From positions 62,001 to 126,000 of the forward strand of contig LVWS01000044.1 of assembly GCA_002083365.1 (NCBI GenBank): a DNA stretch of 64,000 bases, given 5' to 3'. This DNA comes from Nitrospira sp. SG-bin1. GTDB lineage: Bacteria > Nitrospirota > Nitrospiria > Nitrospirales > Nitrospiraceae. How positions within the stretch are numbered: position 1 is the first letter of the stretch; every line of letters begins with the position of its first letter. Shown in pieces: positions 10,178-18,788 of the stretch. Below the pieces are notes generated by a model, which saw nothing but the letters and a program-made list of their open reading frames with translations, made no database searches and had not been told where the DNA came from. Made by a program: the position numbers and the translations under genes.

Positions 10178-10431
10178 GCTTGCCTCTTTCTCAACTTTTC
10201 ATGGTTGGCTCTCTGTCATGGAGGCGGTTTGTTCTGTAGTTGCTCTTTCATGAGGCTTCTGTATAACCCTGAGTTGCCTGAAGACAGGTTACCCTTAGCC
10301 TGGATAAGGATTCGATACCTGGGTAAGCTCGTTCACATCAGGAAGGCGTAAAGATTAATCGATTGAATCGTTCGGATCAGGCAGATAGAGAACGTTGGAC
10401 GGATAAATCGCAAGGGCACCTGGCTCCAGAA

Positions 10432-11133
10432 TTAAGAATCCAAGTCGGTGCAAAAACGGTAGCCGACACCGGGATCTGTTCGAATGAACTGCGGACGGGT
10501 TGGATCTTTCTCGAGTTTCTTTCTGAGTTGACCGACGAACACTCGGAGATACTGCGATTGTTCCGCGTAGGCAGGCCCCCACACTTCTTGTAGCAGCATC
10601 CGATGCGTGAGGACCTTGCCCTCGTGCTCAATCATGTACTTCAAGAGGTCGTACTCCGTGGGCGTGAGTTTGACCGAGAGGCCGTCGAGCGAAACTTCAC
10701 GGCGATCGAAGTTCACCGAAAGATTCCCGGCCACAAAAACAGGCTGCGCGCTGTGCGCACCTGCCGCACGCCGCAACAATGAATGTATACGGGCCAACAA
10801 CTCCTCCATTCCGAAGGGCTTGGTGATGTAGTCGTCCGCTCCCCCTTCGAGTGCGTCGACTTTATGCCGTTCTTCGCCGAGCACCGACAACACGATGATC
10901 GGCACCGGGGAGGATTCACGGATCCGACGAACCACGTCGACGCCGTTCATCCCCGGCATCAGCACATCAACGATCATGAGATCGGGATGACGGTTATAAA
11001 AAGAGCTGATCGCAAGCGGGCCCGAGTCTACGGTCTCCACCGCATAGCCTTTGCTTTCCAGGCTTATCTGGAGTGATCGACGGATCTGCGGCTCGTCATC
11101 AACGACCAGGATTCTCGCTCCTTGAGCCTTCAT
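10432..11133 (-). CDS. OmpR/KdpE-family response regulator
   Basis: A two-component regulator with an N-terminal receiver (VVDDEPQIRR, phospho-Asp in MIVDVLMPGMNG, Lys in ITKPF) and a C-terminal winged-helix DNA-binding domain (LTPTEYDLLKYM, HRMLLQEVWG, RVFVGQLRKKLE). It is closest in style to KdpE, but no kdp genes are nearby. GTG 11145 is possible, but GGAGG lies 5 nt before ATG 11133, which I prefer. It follows the sensor kinase directly and is presumably its partner. The target genes are unknown; the hydrogenase operon downstream is an obvious candidate. Confidence 0.9.
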   Translation of the reverse strand: MKAQGARILVVDDEPQIRRSLQISLESKGYAVETVDSGPLAISSFYNRHPDLMIVDVLMPGMNGVDVVRRIRESSPVPIIVLSVLGEERHKVDALEGGADDYITKPFGMEELLARIHSLLRRAAGAHSAQPVFVAGNLSVNFDRREVSLDGLSVKLTPTEYDLLKYMIEHEGKVLTHRMLLQEVWGPAYAEQSQYLRVFVGQLRKKLEKDPTRPQFIRTDPGVGYRFCTDLDS

Positions 11134-11148
11134 CGCTTCCTCCACGTG

Positions 11149-12555
11149 TTACGCATGCGCCACCGCCTGTGCCGAGATCGGCATGGTCTTGATCAACGGC
11201 AATCGAAATGAGATCGTCGTCGCTTCTCCCGGAACAGAATGAGCGACGATCGAGCCGCCATGCGTTTCAATGATGCTCTTGCAGATCGCCAATCCAAGGC
11301 CAAGGCCGGGAGTCGCTGCCGAACGCCCTGAACGCACTCGGTAGAATCGCTCAAATATTCGAACCACTTCATCAGAATGCAGACCTTCCCCAGCGTTCGA
11401 GACGCCGACTTTCAGACTGTCTCCCGTCAAAGAAGCGGTGAGTCTTATCGGAGAACCGGGAAATGAAAATTTGATGGCATTGTCGAGCAGGTTCACGAGG
11501 ACTTGTTGGATTTGTAGTCCATCGATGAAGAGAGGGGGAAGGTTCTGCGCGAGCTGGACCTCCAACGGGTGTTGTGTGCTGATTCTCTTCACTCGACGAA
11601 TGGCTCCTTCTACCAGTTCATCCATGATGTGCCACTCTTTCTTCGGGGTGAGCACCCCTGCTTCGATGCGGGACATGTCGAGAAGATTGCCGATCAGCCG
11701 ATCCAAGTAATCAATCTCTCGGTCAATACTCCGAATTAATTCCTTGCGAACTCCTTCAGTATGAACCGCAGCGTCATCCTGGAGGCTGTACAGCATTGTC
11801 TTAATGGCCGTCAAAGGCGTCCGCAGATCGTGCGAGACGGAGGAGATCAAGGCTGACTTGAGGGCATCGCTCTGACGCAAGGCGTCCAAGGTAGCCTTTT
11901 GACTTGCCAGCAAGGCCTTCTCGGTCTGCAGAAAACGCCAGGTGAGGATCGAAGCAATCGCAATGACGAGCAGAGCAGCCACAACTTCCCGCCAAATGAG
12001 TTGCTCGAGGCGTTTTGATGAATGCTGGGTCAAGAGGATAACCGCGTCATTGGCAGTCTCGACCAGCTTAGCATTGTGAACGAGCAGCGCATCACGCGCG
12101 TGCTTCTGCTGGGCGGGGCTCATCGGTGTCCGCAGAAAACGATCTGATTCGACCACGAAAGACTCCAGCAGGCGCTCCTGCTCGATGAATCGAGCCCGAA
12201 TGTCATCGGTTGGCGCGTGCGGAACGGAAACCTCTGTGTCCAAGTCAAAGTAGGGGGAGATGGGGCCGCCGTGAATGAGCGACGTCAGGCGTTCACGTAA
12301 CGCTGTACGCGTGCGAGCATACTGAGTGTCGACTCCTTGGGCAAACAAGATCACCTCTTCCATATGACGCTCCAGTAGCATCCGTTGTCGCCCTGCTGTG
12401 TCGATCATGACAGCATCAGACTCACGACTCTGGCTGATGGAGAGGGTAAGAGGGACGATCGAGAGCACAGCGATGATGAGTAGACCAAGAATACCGGCGA
12501 TCGTCCACGTGACACTTGGCGGTTTTGTATTCCGATCATGGGGACTGCCGCCCAT
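11149..12555 (-). CDS. Membrane sensor histidine kinase with PilJ/NarX-like sensor region
   Basis: 468 residues. TM1 is at ~17-40. The periplasmic sensor region contains DTAGRQRMLLERHMEEVILF, the motif of the PilJ/NarX-type four-helix sensor. TM2 is at ~188-205. Then come the HisKA H-box SVSHDLRTPLTAIK and the HATPase with DNAIKFSFPG, ERFYRV and GLGLGLAICKSIIETHGG. Start ATG 12555 has GGAGG 5 nt upstream. It is followed directly by its likely response regulator. NarX-type sensors often detect nitrogen oxyanions, but ligand specificity cannot be read here. Confidence 0.88.
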   Translation of the reverse strand: MGGSPHDRNTKPPSVTWTIAGILGLLIIAVLSIVPLTLSISQSRESDAVMIDTAGRQRMLLERHMEEVILFAQGVDTQYARTRTALRERLTSLIHGGPISPYFDLDTEVSVPHAPTDDIRARFIEQERLLESFVVESDRFLRTPMSPAQQKHARDALLVHNAKLVETANDAVILLTQHSSKRLEQLIWREVVAALLVIAIASILTWRFLQTEKALLASQKATLDALRQSDALKSALISSVSHDLRTPLTAIKTMLYSLQDDAAVHTEGVRKELIRSIDREIDYLDRLIGNLLDMSRIEAGVLTPKKEWHIMDELVEGAIRRVKRISTQHPLEVQLAQNLPPLFIDGLQIQQVLVNLLDNAIKFSFPGSPIRLTASLTGDSLKVGVSNAGEGLHSDEVVRIFERFYRVRSGRSAATPGLGLGLAICKSIIETHGGSIVAHSVPGEATTISFRLPLIKTMPISAQAVAHA

Positions 12556-12712
12556 AGCAGCCTCCGTTCTTCTGCAATCATACCAACTATTGAGAAGACG
12601 GCTCTAGAGTCTTCCCCTCAATGTTATTAGACGAAAAGGTAACCATAATCTCTGTTCTCAGAATGTGGCCAGAATCATGTCACATTTAGTTTTTGGATGG
12701 ATGAAGACCATA

Positions 12713-12801
12713 ATTATCTATTTGTAATGGTATAGATGACTCTTATAGAGACTTCTCAAGTGCGTACATCGTTCATTCGAAACCATAAGGAGGACACCAT
12801 G
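12713..12801 (+). promoter_or_regulatory. Conserved upstream region, copy 1
   Basis: About 90 bp before the small exported protein gene aligns with 17938-18024 upstream of its paralogue. Both carry TTATCTATTTGTA, a TATAG box, TCTTATA, CGTTCA and CCATAAGGAG just before the ATG. TATAGAT or TTATAG could be the -10 element, but no good -35 is evident. Conservation outside the coding part suggests a shared promoter or leader, not merely recent duplication, because the flanks diverge. Confidence 0.5.
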
Positions 12802-13122
12802 AATAGTGTAGGTCTATCGAAAGCAGGAGTTCTATCCGTTATCGCTGCGGCGGTACTGCTTGCGGTCCCGAACGGATTTGCCGCCGACGCTTCCGCTAAA
12901 AGCGGCGGCGTGGAACTCAAGCCCAAAACCATTATGCAAGAGAAGGTGAACGTAAAGGATTTGGATGAGGAGGTCTCGCATTTGGAAGTCGTGGATTCGA
13001 AAGGCAACGCGTACCTCCTGATTCCGCTCAAAACGACCGGAGGAAACAAACCGGTCGTGGCGGAAGACGGAAAGATCATCGTGGAGTATGTGCACCCCTA
13101 TTCTGGGCGACTCGGTAATTAA
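12799..13122 (+). CDS. Small exported protein, paralogue A
   Basis: A 107-residue protein of unknown function with a signal peptide (cleavage likely near FAADA). The mature part contains VELKPK, then DLDEEVSHLEVVDSKGNAYL and VEYVHPYSGRLGN. The paralogue at 18022-18342 is almost identical in the second half. ATG 12799 is preceded by AAGGAGG; an in-frame ATG at 12736 lies in the conserved leader and has no ribosome site. It heads the left copy of the module that leads to a carbonic anhydrase. No known domain is recognised. Confidence 0.75.
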   Translation: MNSVGLSKAGVLSVIAAAVLLAVPNGFAADASAKSGGVELKPKTIMQEKVNVKDLDEEVSHLEVVDSKGNAYLLIPLKTTGGNKPVVAEDGKIIVEYVHPYSGRLGN

Positions 13123-13132
13123 GCAAGGTCAA

Positions 13133-13160
13133 CGAGGAGGGACATAAACGTCCCTCCTCG
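13133..13160 (+). terminator. Perfect 11-bp hairpin after small exported protein A
   Basis: CGAGGAGGGAC pairs perfectly with GTCCCTCCTCG across the loop ATAAAC, 10 nt after the stop codon. No T-tract follows, so it may be a terminator of another kind, a partial terminator or an mRNA-stabilising hairpin. An equivalent hairpin with different bases follows the paralogue (18356-18378). Confidence 0.6.
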
Positions 13161-13228
13161 CATCTCAGGCAGTGGAGCGGGCACGGCAATATGTCAAGAC
13201 ATCACCTTTCATGAGGGAAAGAAGAGCC

Positions 13229-13423
13229 ATGAAGCGCGAAAACGGTAAGGATCGCAAGACAAAAGTCAACGGATCGACACCAGACAATGAGGTCCTGTCG
13301 ATTCAAAAACGGATCGCCCTGCGTGCATACGAACTGTATCTCCAACGTGGCGGAATGGACGGCCACGCAGAGGATGATTGGTTGCAAGCAGAGCGGGAAA
13401 TACTGCTGAATCAGGTACGGTGA
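13229..13423 (+). CDS. DUF2934 protein
   Basis: A 64-residue protein with the DUF2934 signature RIALRAYELYLQRGGMDGHA and DDWLQAEREIL. The family is small, soluble and of unknown function. A longer frame begins at 13172, but ATG 13229 starts the hydrophilic charged leader typical of the family (AAGAAG upstream is a weak ribosome site). It lies between the small exported protein and the carbonic anhydrase. The right-hand copy of this gene (18441-18646) is frameshifted. Confidence 0.7.
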   Translation: MKRENGKDRKTKVNGSTPDNEVLSIQKRIALRAYELYLQRGGMDGHAEDDWLQAEREILLNQVR

Positions 13424-13493
13424 ACTCACGATCGATCATGGACTCTTGGGCATGGAGCACCACGGGTACGATCATCGAAAGGAAGGGACGACC

Positions 13494-14204
13494 ATGACAT
13501 CTAGAAGGCAGTTCTTGGCCGCCACCGCCGTCTTGGGCGCCGCAGGCCTCGACCTTTTCAGCACGGCTCGCGTACTGGCCTCATCCAAAGAAGATCGTGA
13601 CCGATTAACTCCGATTAACGTCATCAACATGATGAAGGACGGCAATGAGCGGTTCCGAAGGGGACTGCGCGTCAATCGCGATTTTCTGCGGGAACAGCGG
13701 GAGCGAGCCGCCGGGCAGTATCCGGTCGCCGTGATCTTGAGCTGCATAGACTCCCGCGCTCCCGCCGAGCTTATTATGGATTTGGGCATCGGGGATGTCT
13801 TCAACGCTCGAGTCGCCGGCAATGTCGCGAATCCCGATATTCTCGGCAGCCTAGAGTTCGCCTGCCACGTAGCCGGAGCGAAGGTCGCGCTCGTACTCGG
13901 TCACTCGTCGTGCGGCGCGGTCGTCGGGGCGATCGACGGCGTCGAGCTGGGCCAGCTCACGGGCCTCCTCGGTCGCATTAAACCCGCGGTGGCTGAAACC
14001 TCATACGACGGACCTCGCCGGTCAAGCGATGTCGCGTTCGTGGAGCGAGTCGCGCGTGCAAACGTCGAGCGAACAATCGGCGTCATACGTAAGGAGAGCG
14101 CAATTCTGCGCGAACTCGAACACAAAGGAGCTATTGCGATCGCCGGAGCGATGTACGATCTCCGAACCGCAACCGTCTCATTCTTGCCCCCCCACGAGGG
14201 GTAG
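13494..14204 (+). CDS. Tat-exported beta-class carbonic anhydrase
   Basis: Interconverts CO2 and bicarbonate. The 236-residue protein starts with a twin-arginine signal, TSRRQFLAATAVLGAAGL, so it is predicted to fold in the cytoplasm and act in the periplasm. The zinc-site motifs are complete: SCIDSRAP (Cys, Asp, Arg) and GHSSCGAV (His, Cys), as in beta carbonic anhydrases. The C-terminal part (IAGAMYDLRTATVSFL) is intact. GAAGGG precedes ATG 13494; the frame is open to 13446. The nearby SbtA-type transporter suggests it supplies or traps bicarbonate outside the inner membrane; that is inference. Confidence 0.9.
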   Translation: MTSRRQFLAATAVLGAAGLDLFSTARVLASSKEDRDRLTPINVINMMKDGNERFRRGLRVNRDFLREQRERAAGQYPVAVILSCIDSRAPAELIMDLGIGDVFNARVAGNVANPDILGSLEFACHVAGAKVALVLGHSSCGAVVGAIDGVELGQLTGLLGRIKPAVAETSYDGPRRSSDVAFVERVARANVERTIGVIRKESAILRELEHKGAIAIAGAMYDLRTATVSFLPPHEG

Positions 14205-14294
14205 AGATGAGACGAGGAACCGGCATATTCGGTGTACGCTGATGCCGGAAAACTGGACGGCAACAGAACCTCTTGATGAGAGAGGAGGTGTGCA

Positions 14295-14846
14295 ATGGTG
14301 AGAACATGTGCTTATCTGCTGATGGTGTTTTGGTTGTCCGCACCGACGGTGGCTTCAGCAGGGAGACTCCCATACTCCGGCAACCCCTGGACCGCCCCTG
14401 ACACAGTCAATGTCAGTAGGATTGAGGCCAACTCATTGATCCACAAGATGGTCGAACGCTATCGGTGCGAAGACTCCGAAATGAACGCGAACGCACCGAA
14501 ATCATTCATCCTCAAAGTGCAGCAGCGCCCGGACCTCGGAGGTAAAGGGATTTACAGCTACAGCAGTGACGAGCTGCTCAGTGGAACCTGGGGAGGAAAA
14601 TTGACGGGTGAACGTGAAGCTCGGGACCGTTCCAGTGACAGGGACACGAAATCCTATAGTGATTTTCTAGGTCCATCATTCGATATTCCCGATAGCGTCG
14701 ACGGCCACTCTGGTGCGGTCGACCCGTGGTGGGGTCGTCGGTCGTCAGCAGATCCGATGGTCCAGGACCTGAGCCATATGGATGGTGGTGGCTTTTCTTC
14801 ACCGGGTCATGCCGGTGGCTCTGCCCCCGGCTATCATGGAAGGTAA
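14295..14846 (+). CDS. Exported protein of unknown function
   Basis: A 183-residue protein with a signal peptide (cleavage near VASAG), AGGAGG 6 nt before the ATG, and a C-terminus rich in Gly, Ser and His. No family is recognised. It follows the carbonic anhydrase in the left module; the right module carries a different exported protein in a comparable place (18789-19187). The 195 bp after it (14847-15041) hold only a 28-codon open stretch without a start codon (FDLDESYDRFNESDLSKEL before a stop near 15020), possibly a remnant. Confidence 0.6.
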   Translation: MVRTCAYLLMVFWLSAPTVASAGRLPYSGNPWTAPDTVNVSRIEANSLIHKMVERYRCEDSEMNANAPKSFILKVQQRPDLGGKGIYSYSSDELLSGTWGGKLTGEREARDRSSDRDTKSYSDFLGPSFDIPDSVDGHSGAVDPWWGRRSSADPMVQDLSHMDGGGFSSPGHAGGSAPGYHGR

Positions 14847-15041
14847 AGAGATGCTGGTGCGCCCCATCCTGACCGTTGAGGCGCTCGGCTGCGGCTATGA
14901 CCTATTCACGCATATGAAAGGTAGCAGAGCAAAGACGAATTTGACCTCGATGAGTCCTATGATCGGTTCAATGAGTCGGACTTGTCAAAGGAATTGAGCC
15001 GGGAACCCTTAGAGCGATAGCGCTTTCCTGAGGAGGAACAC

Positions 15042-15887
15042 ATGAAACGACCCGCTCGGAACATAGCAGAAATCGTATTCGCGGTCGGACTGTTACTGAT
15101 GGGGACCGCGTGTGTGGCGATTGAAGCGGGGCATGAAGGTGTGCTGGTCGAACAGCCGTTTATTTTTGGTCATGGAGGAGTTGATCCGGTTCCTAGCAAG
15201 ACGGGGCGCGTCTGGGTTGTGCCGACAACCAAAGCGATCCATGTCGATGTCAGGCCGATCCAGTACTCTGAGCATTTCGACATTATCTCCGCTGAGAACG
15301 CCCCGGTGTCATTTGACGCTTTCCTCATTGCCAACGTCGTCGAGGGTCGGTCTCCCGATCTCATCGCCAAGTATGGCCCGAATTGGTATCAGAACAACGT
15401 GAAAGAAGCCTTCCGGACCTTTGTGCGGGAAGAAGTACAAAAGTATCCGCTGTTCCAGTTGACGACTGATCCGACTACGCGTAACAAACTGCAGGATGCC
15501 ATTGCGCGTGAAGTACAAACCAAGTTGGTCGACAAGCAAAACATTCCGATCCGGCTGAACCGCATCGTGGTCGGCAGCATTATGCCACCGAAAGGGGTGG
15601 TGCAGCAGACGACTGAGACCATCGTGCAGGAACAGCGGAAGATTACGATGGCGGAATTCCAAAAGGCGGAAGAAGCGCGCGAAAAAGCAGAACGGCAGCG
15701 CGGCATCGCAGACCGGGCCTATCGGGAGTCGCTGGGACTATCAGCGACGGAGTTCGTGGATCTGCGCCGCATCGAAGTGCAAAAGGAGATCGTCCAGCAT
15801 GCTCCTTCGGCTCTGACGGTCATCATGGGCCTCGAACGCACCGCTATCAACATGCCCAATATGCCCCCGTTAGGAGGAGATAAATAG
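15042..15887 (+). CDS. SPFH/prohibitin-domain membrane protein
   Basis: A 281-residue protein with one N-terminal hydrophobic segment ending in GTACVAIEAG (membrane anchor or atypical lipoprotein signal), then a band-7/SPFH domain (residues ~30-190: GHEGVLVEQP, TKAIHVDVRPIQYS, YGPNWYQNNVKEAFR, REEVQKY) and a charged coiled coil at ~195-235. SPFH proteins form membrane scaffolds that organise or protect membrane complexes. AGGAGG lies 6 nt before the ATG. Its place directly upstream of sbtA suggests a link to the transporter, which is inference. Confidence 0.8.
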   Translation: MKRPARNIAEIVFAVGLLLMGTACVAIEAGHEGVLVEQPFIFGHGGVDPVPSKTGRVWVVPTTKAIHVDVRPIQYSEHFDIISAENAPVSFDAFLIANVVEGRSPDLIAKYGPNWYQNNVKEAFRTFVREEVQKYPLFQLTTDPTTRNKLQDAIAREVQTKLVDKQNIPIRLNRIVVGSIMPPKGVVQQTTETIVQEQRKITMAEFQKAEEAREKAERQRGIADRAYRESLGLSATEFVDLRRIEVQKEIVQHAPSALTVIMGLERTAINMPNMPPLGGDK

Positions 15888-16486
15888 ACCTCGACGACTG
15901 GGCCGAATAGGACGGCTGATGGTGTCTTCATGGGTATGATCACAAGGCGAGCCTATGCTCCTGTATTTGAACCGTGACCGCTAAGAGGCAAATGACTCAC
16001 ATGGCGTCACCAACACCAATTCATCTGCCTCTGAACTCAGGATAAGAACGTCACCCGGCTTCGGGATATTTGCCGGACCAATGATCGGAAACGAGAACTT
16101 GATTCATATGGACTGATGATCCCTTCGCCTAGTTTTGAGTCGTTTTGTATTGCTTTTTGTTTATAAGGTCTGCGTCTATTCTTCGTTTTCGGGACAACTC
16201 GAACAGATGTGCATTGATTCGCAGTGATTACTGCGGGTGCTGCAGCACATGACAACGTGCGAGGCGTGCGCCAACGCACTCCAATCTTCGCACGAAGCGA
16301 ATCTCTGCACAATCGCTCCTCCTCATAGAAGCCGTACGGTCATAACTTCCAATAAATCTGCCCCGATATTCCTGCTCACAGATTGGAACACGATTTGCTC
16401 TAGGACAGGATCACGAATCCCATCGTTGTGGTGGGTTTCCACTTCACTAATGAAAAAATGTTGCCTCATCACATTGGGAGGCATCC
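15888..16486. other. 600-bp gene-poor stretch before sbtA
   Basis: No convincing gene. On the minus strand at about 15988-16107 a 40-codon open stretch reads FPIIGPANIPKPGDVLILSS then EADELVLVTP, resembling the tail of a TrkA-C-type domain, with a stop right before it; it may be a remnant. The rest is relatively AT-rich near 16130-16200 and probably contains the sbtA promoter, which I cannot pinpoint. Confidence 0.4.
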
Positions 16487-17698
16487 GTGCTCGAGCAATT
16501 CTTTGATAACTTCTTGCACAATCTCTTCAAGCCATTGCTGCTGTTTTTTTATCTGGGATTTCTGGTACCGCTCCTGAAAGTGCCCTTTGAGTTTCCTTAC
16601 GCCATTTATAAAGGTCTGATCATTTATCTGTTGATTTCGATTGGCTGGCATGGAGGCGAAGAGCTGGCGTCCCTTTCGGCGGGGGATCTGGGTCGCGCCA
16701 GTGGATTCATGGTTGTGGGGTTTCTGGCCAATCTTGTGATCGGTGTCGTGGCGTATGTCGTGCTTCGCCGGACGAATATCCGTCAAATTGACGCGGCGGC
16801 TGTGGCCGGCTATTACGGTTCCGATTCGGCGGGAACGTTTGTTACCTGTCTGGGCGTCCTGACTGCCTCCAACATCGCCTTCGCAGCTTATATGCCGGTC
16901 CTGCTCGCCGTCATGGAAATCCCGGGCTGTCTGGTCGCCCTGGCGCTCGTGGCCCGCATGCGGGCAACCGGTTTGATGGATGCGTTAGGGAATATGCCGG
17001 GCGAGCCCGGATATGATCCTTCTGCGAGGCGCTTGGATGGGAACGGCCAAATCGACGAGCTTGACGAGCTCGACGAAACCAAAAAATCCGCACGAGCGAC
17101 AGGACCTAGCTCTGCCCGGGCGGTGGAGCCGTCGAGATTGCAAGACAACGTCAAAGCTCCCGGTATCTTCAGCAAGGGAGTGCTCCACGAAGTCTTCTTG
17201 AACTCGGGCCTCTACTTATTGTTCGGCGGCATCGTCATCGGCTTCGTGTCCGGCCTGCAGGGTGCGAAAGTAACCGGCGCCAATGATCAATTGTTTGTTC
17301 AGTTGTTCCCGGCCGTCCTATGCCTCTTCCTTATCGAGATGGGCATGACGGCATGCAAGCGGCTCCAAGACGTGCGGACCGCAGGCTGGAAATTCGTTCT
17401 ATTCGGATTGATGGCTCCCAATGTCTTCGCCGTATTCGGCATCCTGGCCGCGCACGGGTACAGTTTGTTTCTTGGGCATCCGTTTGAAATCGGCACCTAC
17501 GCTCTTTTCGCCGTTCTCTGCGGGTCGGCCTCGTATATTGCCGTTCCTGCGATTCAACGACTCGCCATTCCGGAAGCGAGTCCAACCCTTGGACTGGCCG
17601 CCTCGCTTGGCCTAACCTTTTCTTACAACGTCACGATCGGCATACCGTTGTACATCCTCATCGCCACGGTCATGTCCACGACGATGCCCGTGAGATAG
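16487..17698 (+). CDS. sbtA: SbtA-type sodium-dependent bicarbonate transporter
   Basis: A 403-residue polytopic membrane protein of the SbtA family, which imports bicarbonate with sodium. The first half carries SIGWHGGEELA and AAVAGYYGSDSAGTFVTC; the second half carries IEMGMTACKRL, GHPFEIGTYALFAVLCGSAS and LAASLGLTFSYNVTIGIPLY. The two inverted halves are joined by a charged loop at about residues 165-225, as in the family. The start is GTG with GGGAGG 5 nt upstream. The exported carbonic anhydrases on both sides fit a role in inorganic-carbon supply. No SbtB gene is adjacent; a PII-like gene occurs in the Dab cluster. Confidence 0.9.
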   Translation: MLEQFFDNFLHNLFKPLLLFFYLGFLVPLLKVPFEFPYAIYKGLIIYLLISIGWHGGEELASLSAGDLGRASGFMVVGFLANLVIGVVAYVVLRRTNIRQIDAAAVAGYYGSDSAGTFVTCLGVLTASNIAFAAYMPVLLAVMEIPGCLVALALVARMRATGLMDALGNMPGEPGYDPSARRLDGNGQIDELDELDETKKSARATGPSSARAVEPSRLQDNVKAPGIFSKGVLHEVFLNSGLYLLFGGIVIGFVSGLQGAKVTGANDQLFVQLFPAVLCLFLIEMGMTACKRLQDVRTAGWKFVLFGLMAPNVFAVFGILAAHGYSLFLGHPFEIGTYALFAVLCGSASYIAVPAIQRLAIPEASPTLGLAASLGLTFSYNVTIGIPLYILIATVMSTTMPVR

Positions 17699-17937
17699 TC
17701 GAAGGACGCTACTTTTGCAACGTCTCTATCGCTGCCATCTCTGCGAGGCGGTAGGGAGCGCACATGTTCTGTAGACCTAGTCCGGCCTTTCCAGATCAAC
17801 GATGACACAAGCCTCACTGAGGGATTGCAGATCTACTCGCGCCCGTTTCATGAACGAACTTTGACTCGTATAGTGGTTAGTAGCCAGAGAACTGTCCGGC
17901 TATGATATACATTGCATTTTTAAATGTATTACGACTT

Positions 17938-18024
17938 TATTATCTATTTGTAGATGTATAGTACATCTTATACAGTTCATTAGACGCACATGTCGTTCAA
18001 TCAAACCATAAGGAGAGGACCATG
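17938..18024 (+). promoter_or_regulatory. Conserved upstream region, copy 2
   Basis: Aligns with 12713-12801: TTATCTATTTGTA, TATAG, TCTTATA, TCGTTCA and CCATAAGGAG are shared. Here the segment 17953-17967 is a perfect inverted repeat (GATGTA-TAG-TACATC), a possible operator. The preceding part of this 323-bp gap (17699-17937) shows no gene. Confidence 0.5.
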
Positions 18025-18342
18025 AACGTAGCAGATATGTCGAAAGTTGGACTTCTATCCATTATCACTATGGCGTTCTTGCCCACAGGACCGACCGGGT
18101 TCGCGTCCGACCAGCCTGGGAAAATCGGCATGGAACTCAAGCCTAAGGCTGCCATGGCAGGGAAGCTGAACGTGGAGGATGTGGACGAAGAGGTGTCGCA
18201 CTTGGAGGTAGTCGATTCGAAAGGCAACGCCTATCTCCTTATCCCGCTCAGAACGGCTGGAGTTAATAAGCCGGTTGTCGGTGAAGATAGAAAGGTCATT
18301 GTGGAGTATGTGCACCCCTATACGGGACGATTGGGTAATTGA
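18022..18342 (+). CDS. Small exported protein, paralogue B
   Basis: A 106-residue paralogue of the protein at 12799-13122. The region DVDEEVSHLEVVDSKGNAYL and VEYVHPYTGRLGN is nearly the same in both, while the signal peptides differ much more. AAGGAG precedes the ATG. The function is unknown. It heads the right-hand module after sbtA. Confidence 0.75.
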   Translation: MNVADMSKVGLLSIITMAFLPTGPTGFASDQPGKIGMELKPKAAMAGKLNVEDVDEEVSHLEVVDSKGNAYLLIPLRTAGVNKPVVGEDRKVIVEYVHPYTGRLGN

Positions 18343-18355
18343 CCAACGTCGTCCA

Positions 18356-18378
18356 GGCGGAACGGAAGGCGTTCCGCC
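18356..18378 (+). terminator. Perfect 9-bp hairpin after small exported protein B
   Basis: GGCGGAACG pairs with CGTTCCGCC across the loop GAAGG, 13 nt after the stop. There is no T-tract. It is the positional equivalent of 13133-13160 but with different stem bases. Confidence 0.6.
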
Positions 18379-18440
18379 ATGTATCTCAAGCAATCACGTC
18401 GCACGGAAAGAGGTCGAGTAAATCAATAAGGGAGCGGCGC

Positions 18441-18646
18441 ATGAAAGGGGCGAGCCGAAGAGTGACGAGCCGAAGAGTGATAAGCCGGAAGGGAACGGAG
18501 TGGTACTAGAAGACGATGACCAGTTCGATCTAGACGGAATCGCCCTGCGCACATACGAGCTGTACCTCCAACGTGGTGACGTGGATGGGCATGCCGAGGA
18601 TGATTGGCTGCAAGCGGGAGCAAGAGATCCTCTGAGAAGCGCGTGA
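18441..18646 (+). pseudogene. Frameshifted DUF2934 gene
   Basis: The DUF2934 core is clear (GIALRTYELYLQRGDVDGHA, DDWLQA), but its frame has no start codon. ATG 18441 is one frame away and would join it if the G-run at 18447-18450 had one more base. After DDWLQA an extra G near 18617 replaces the expected EQEIL plus stop (TGA at 18633-18635) with GARDPLRSA. Two independent frameshifts mark it as a decaying copy of the gene at 13229-13423. Confidence 0.7.
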
Positions 18647-18788
18647 CTGAACGGCGGCTGCGTCGGCTCACCTGTATGGAGATCGGGTCAGCCACCGTAG
18701 CTTCCCGTTCATCAGAGCTCTTGAGAACCTCTCTGCAGCAGGGAGCGAACGATACGGCTCTTTCATACCGCATGACAGGAGAAGAAGT

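Noticed and set aside
16237..16506. 89-codon plus-strand frame upstream of sbtA
   Set aside because: No ribosome site or domain, and it overlaps the sbtA ribosome site and start in another frame.
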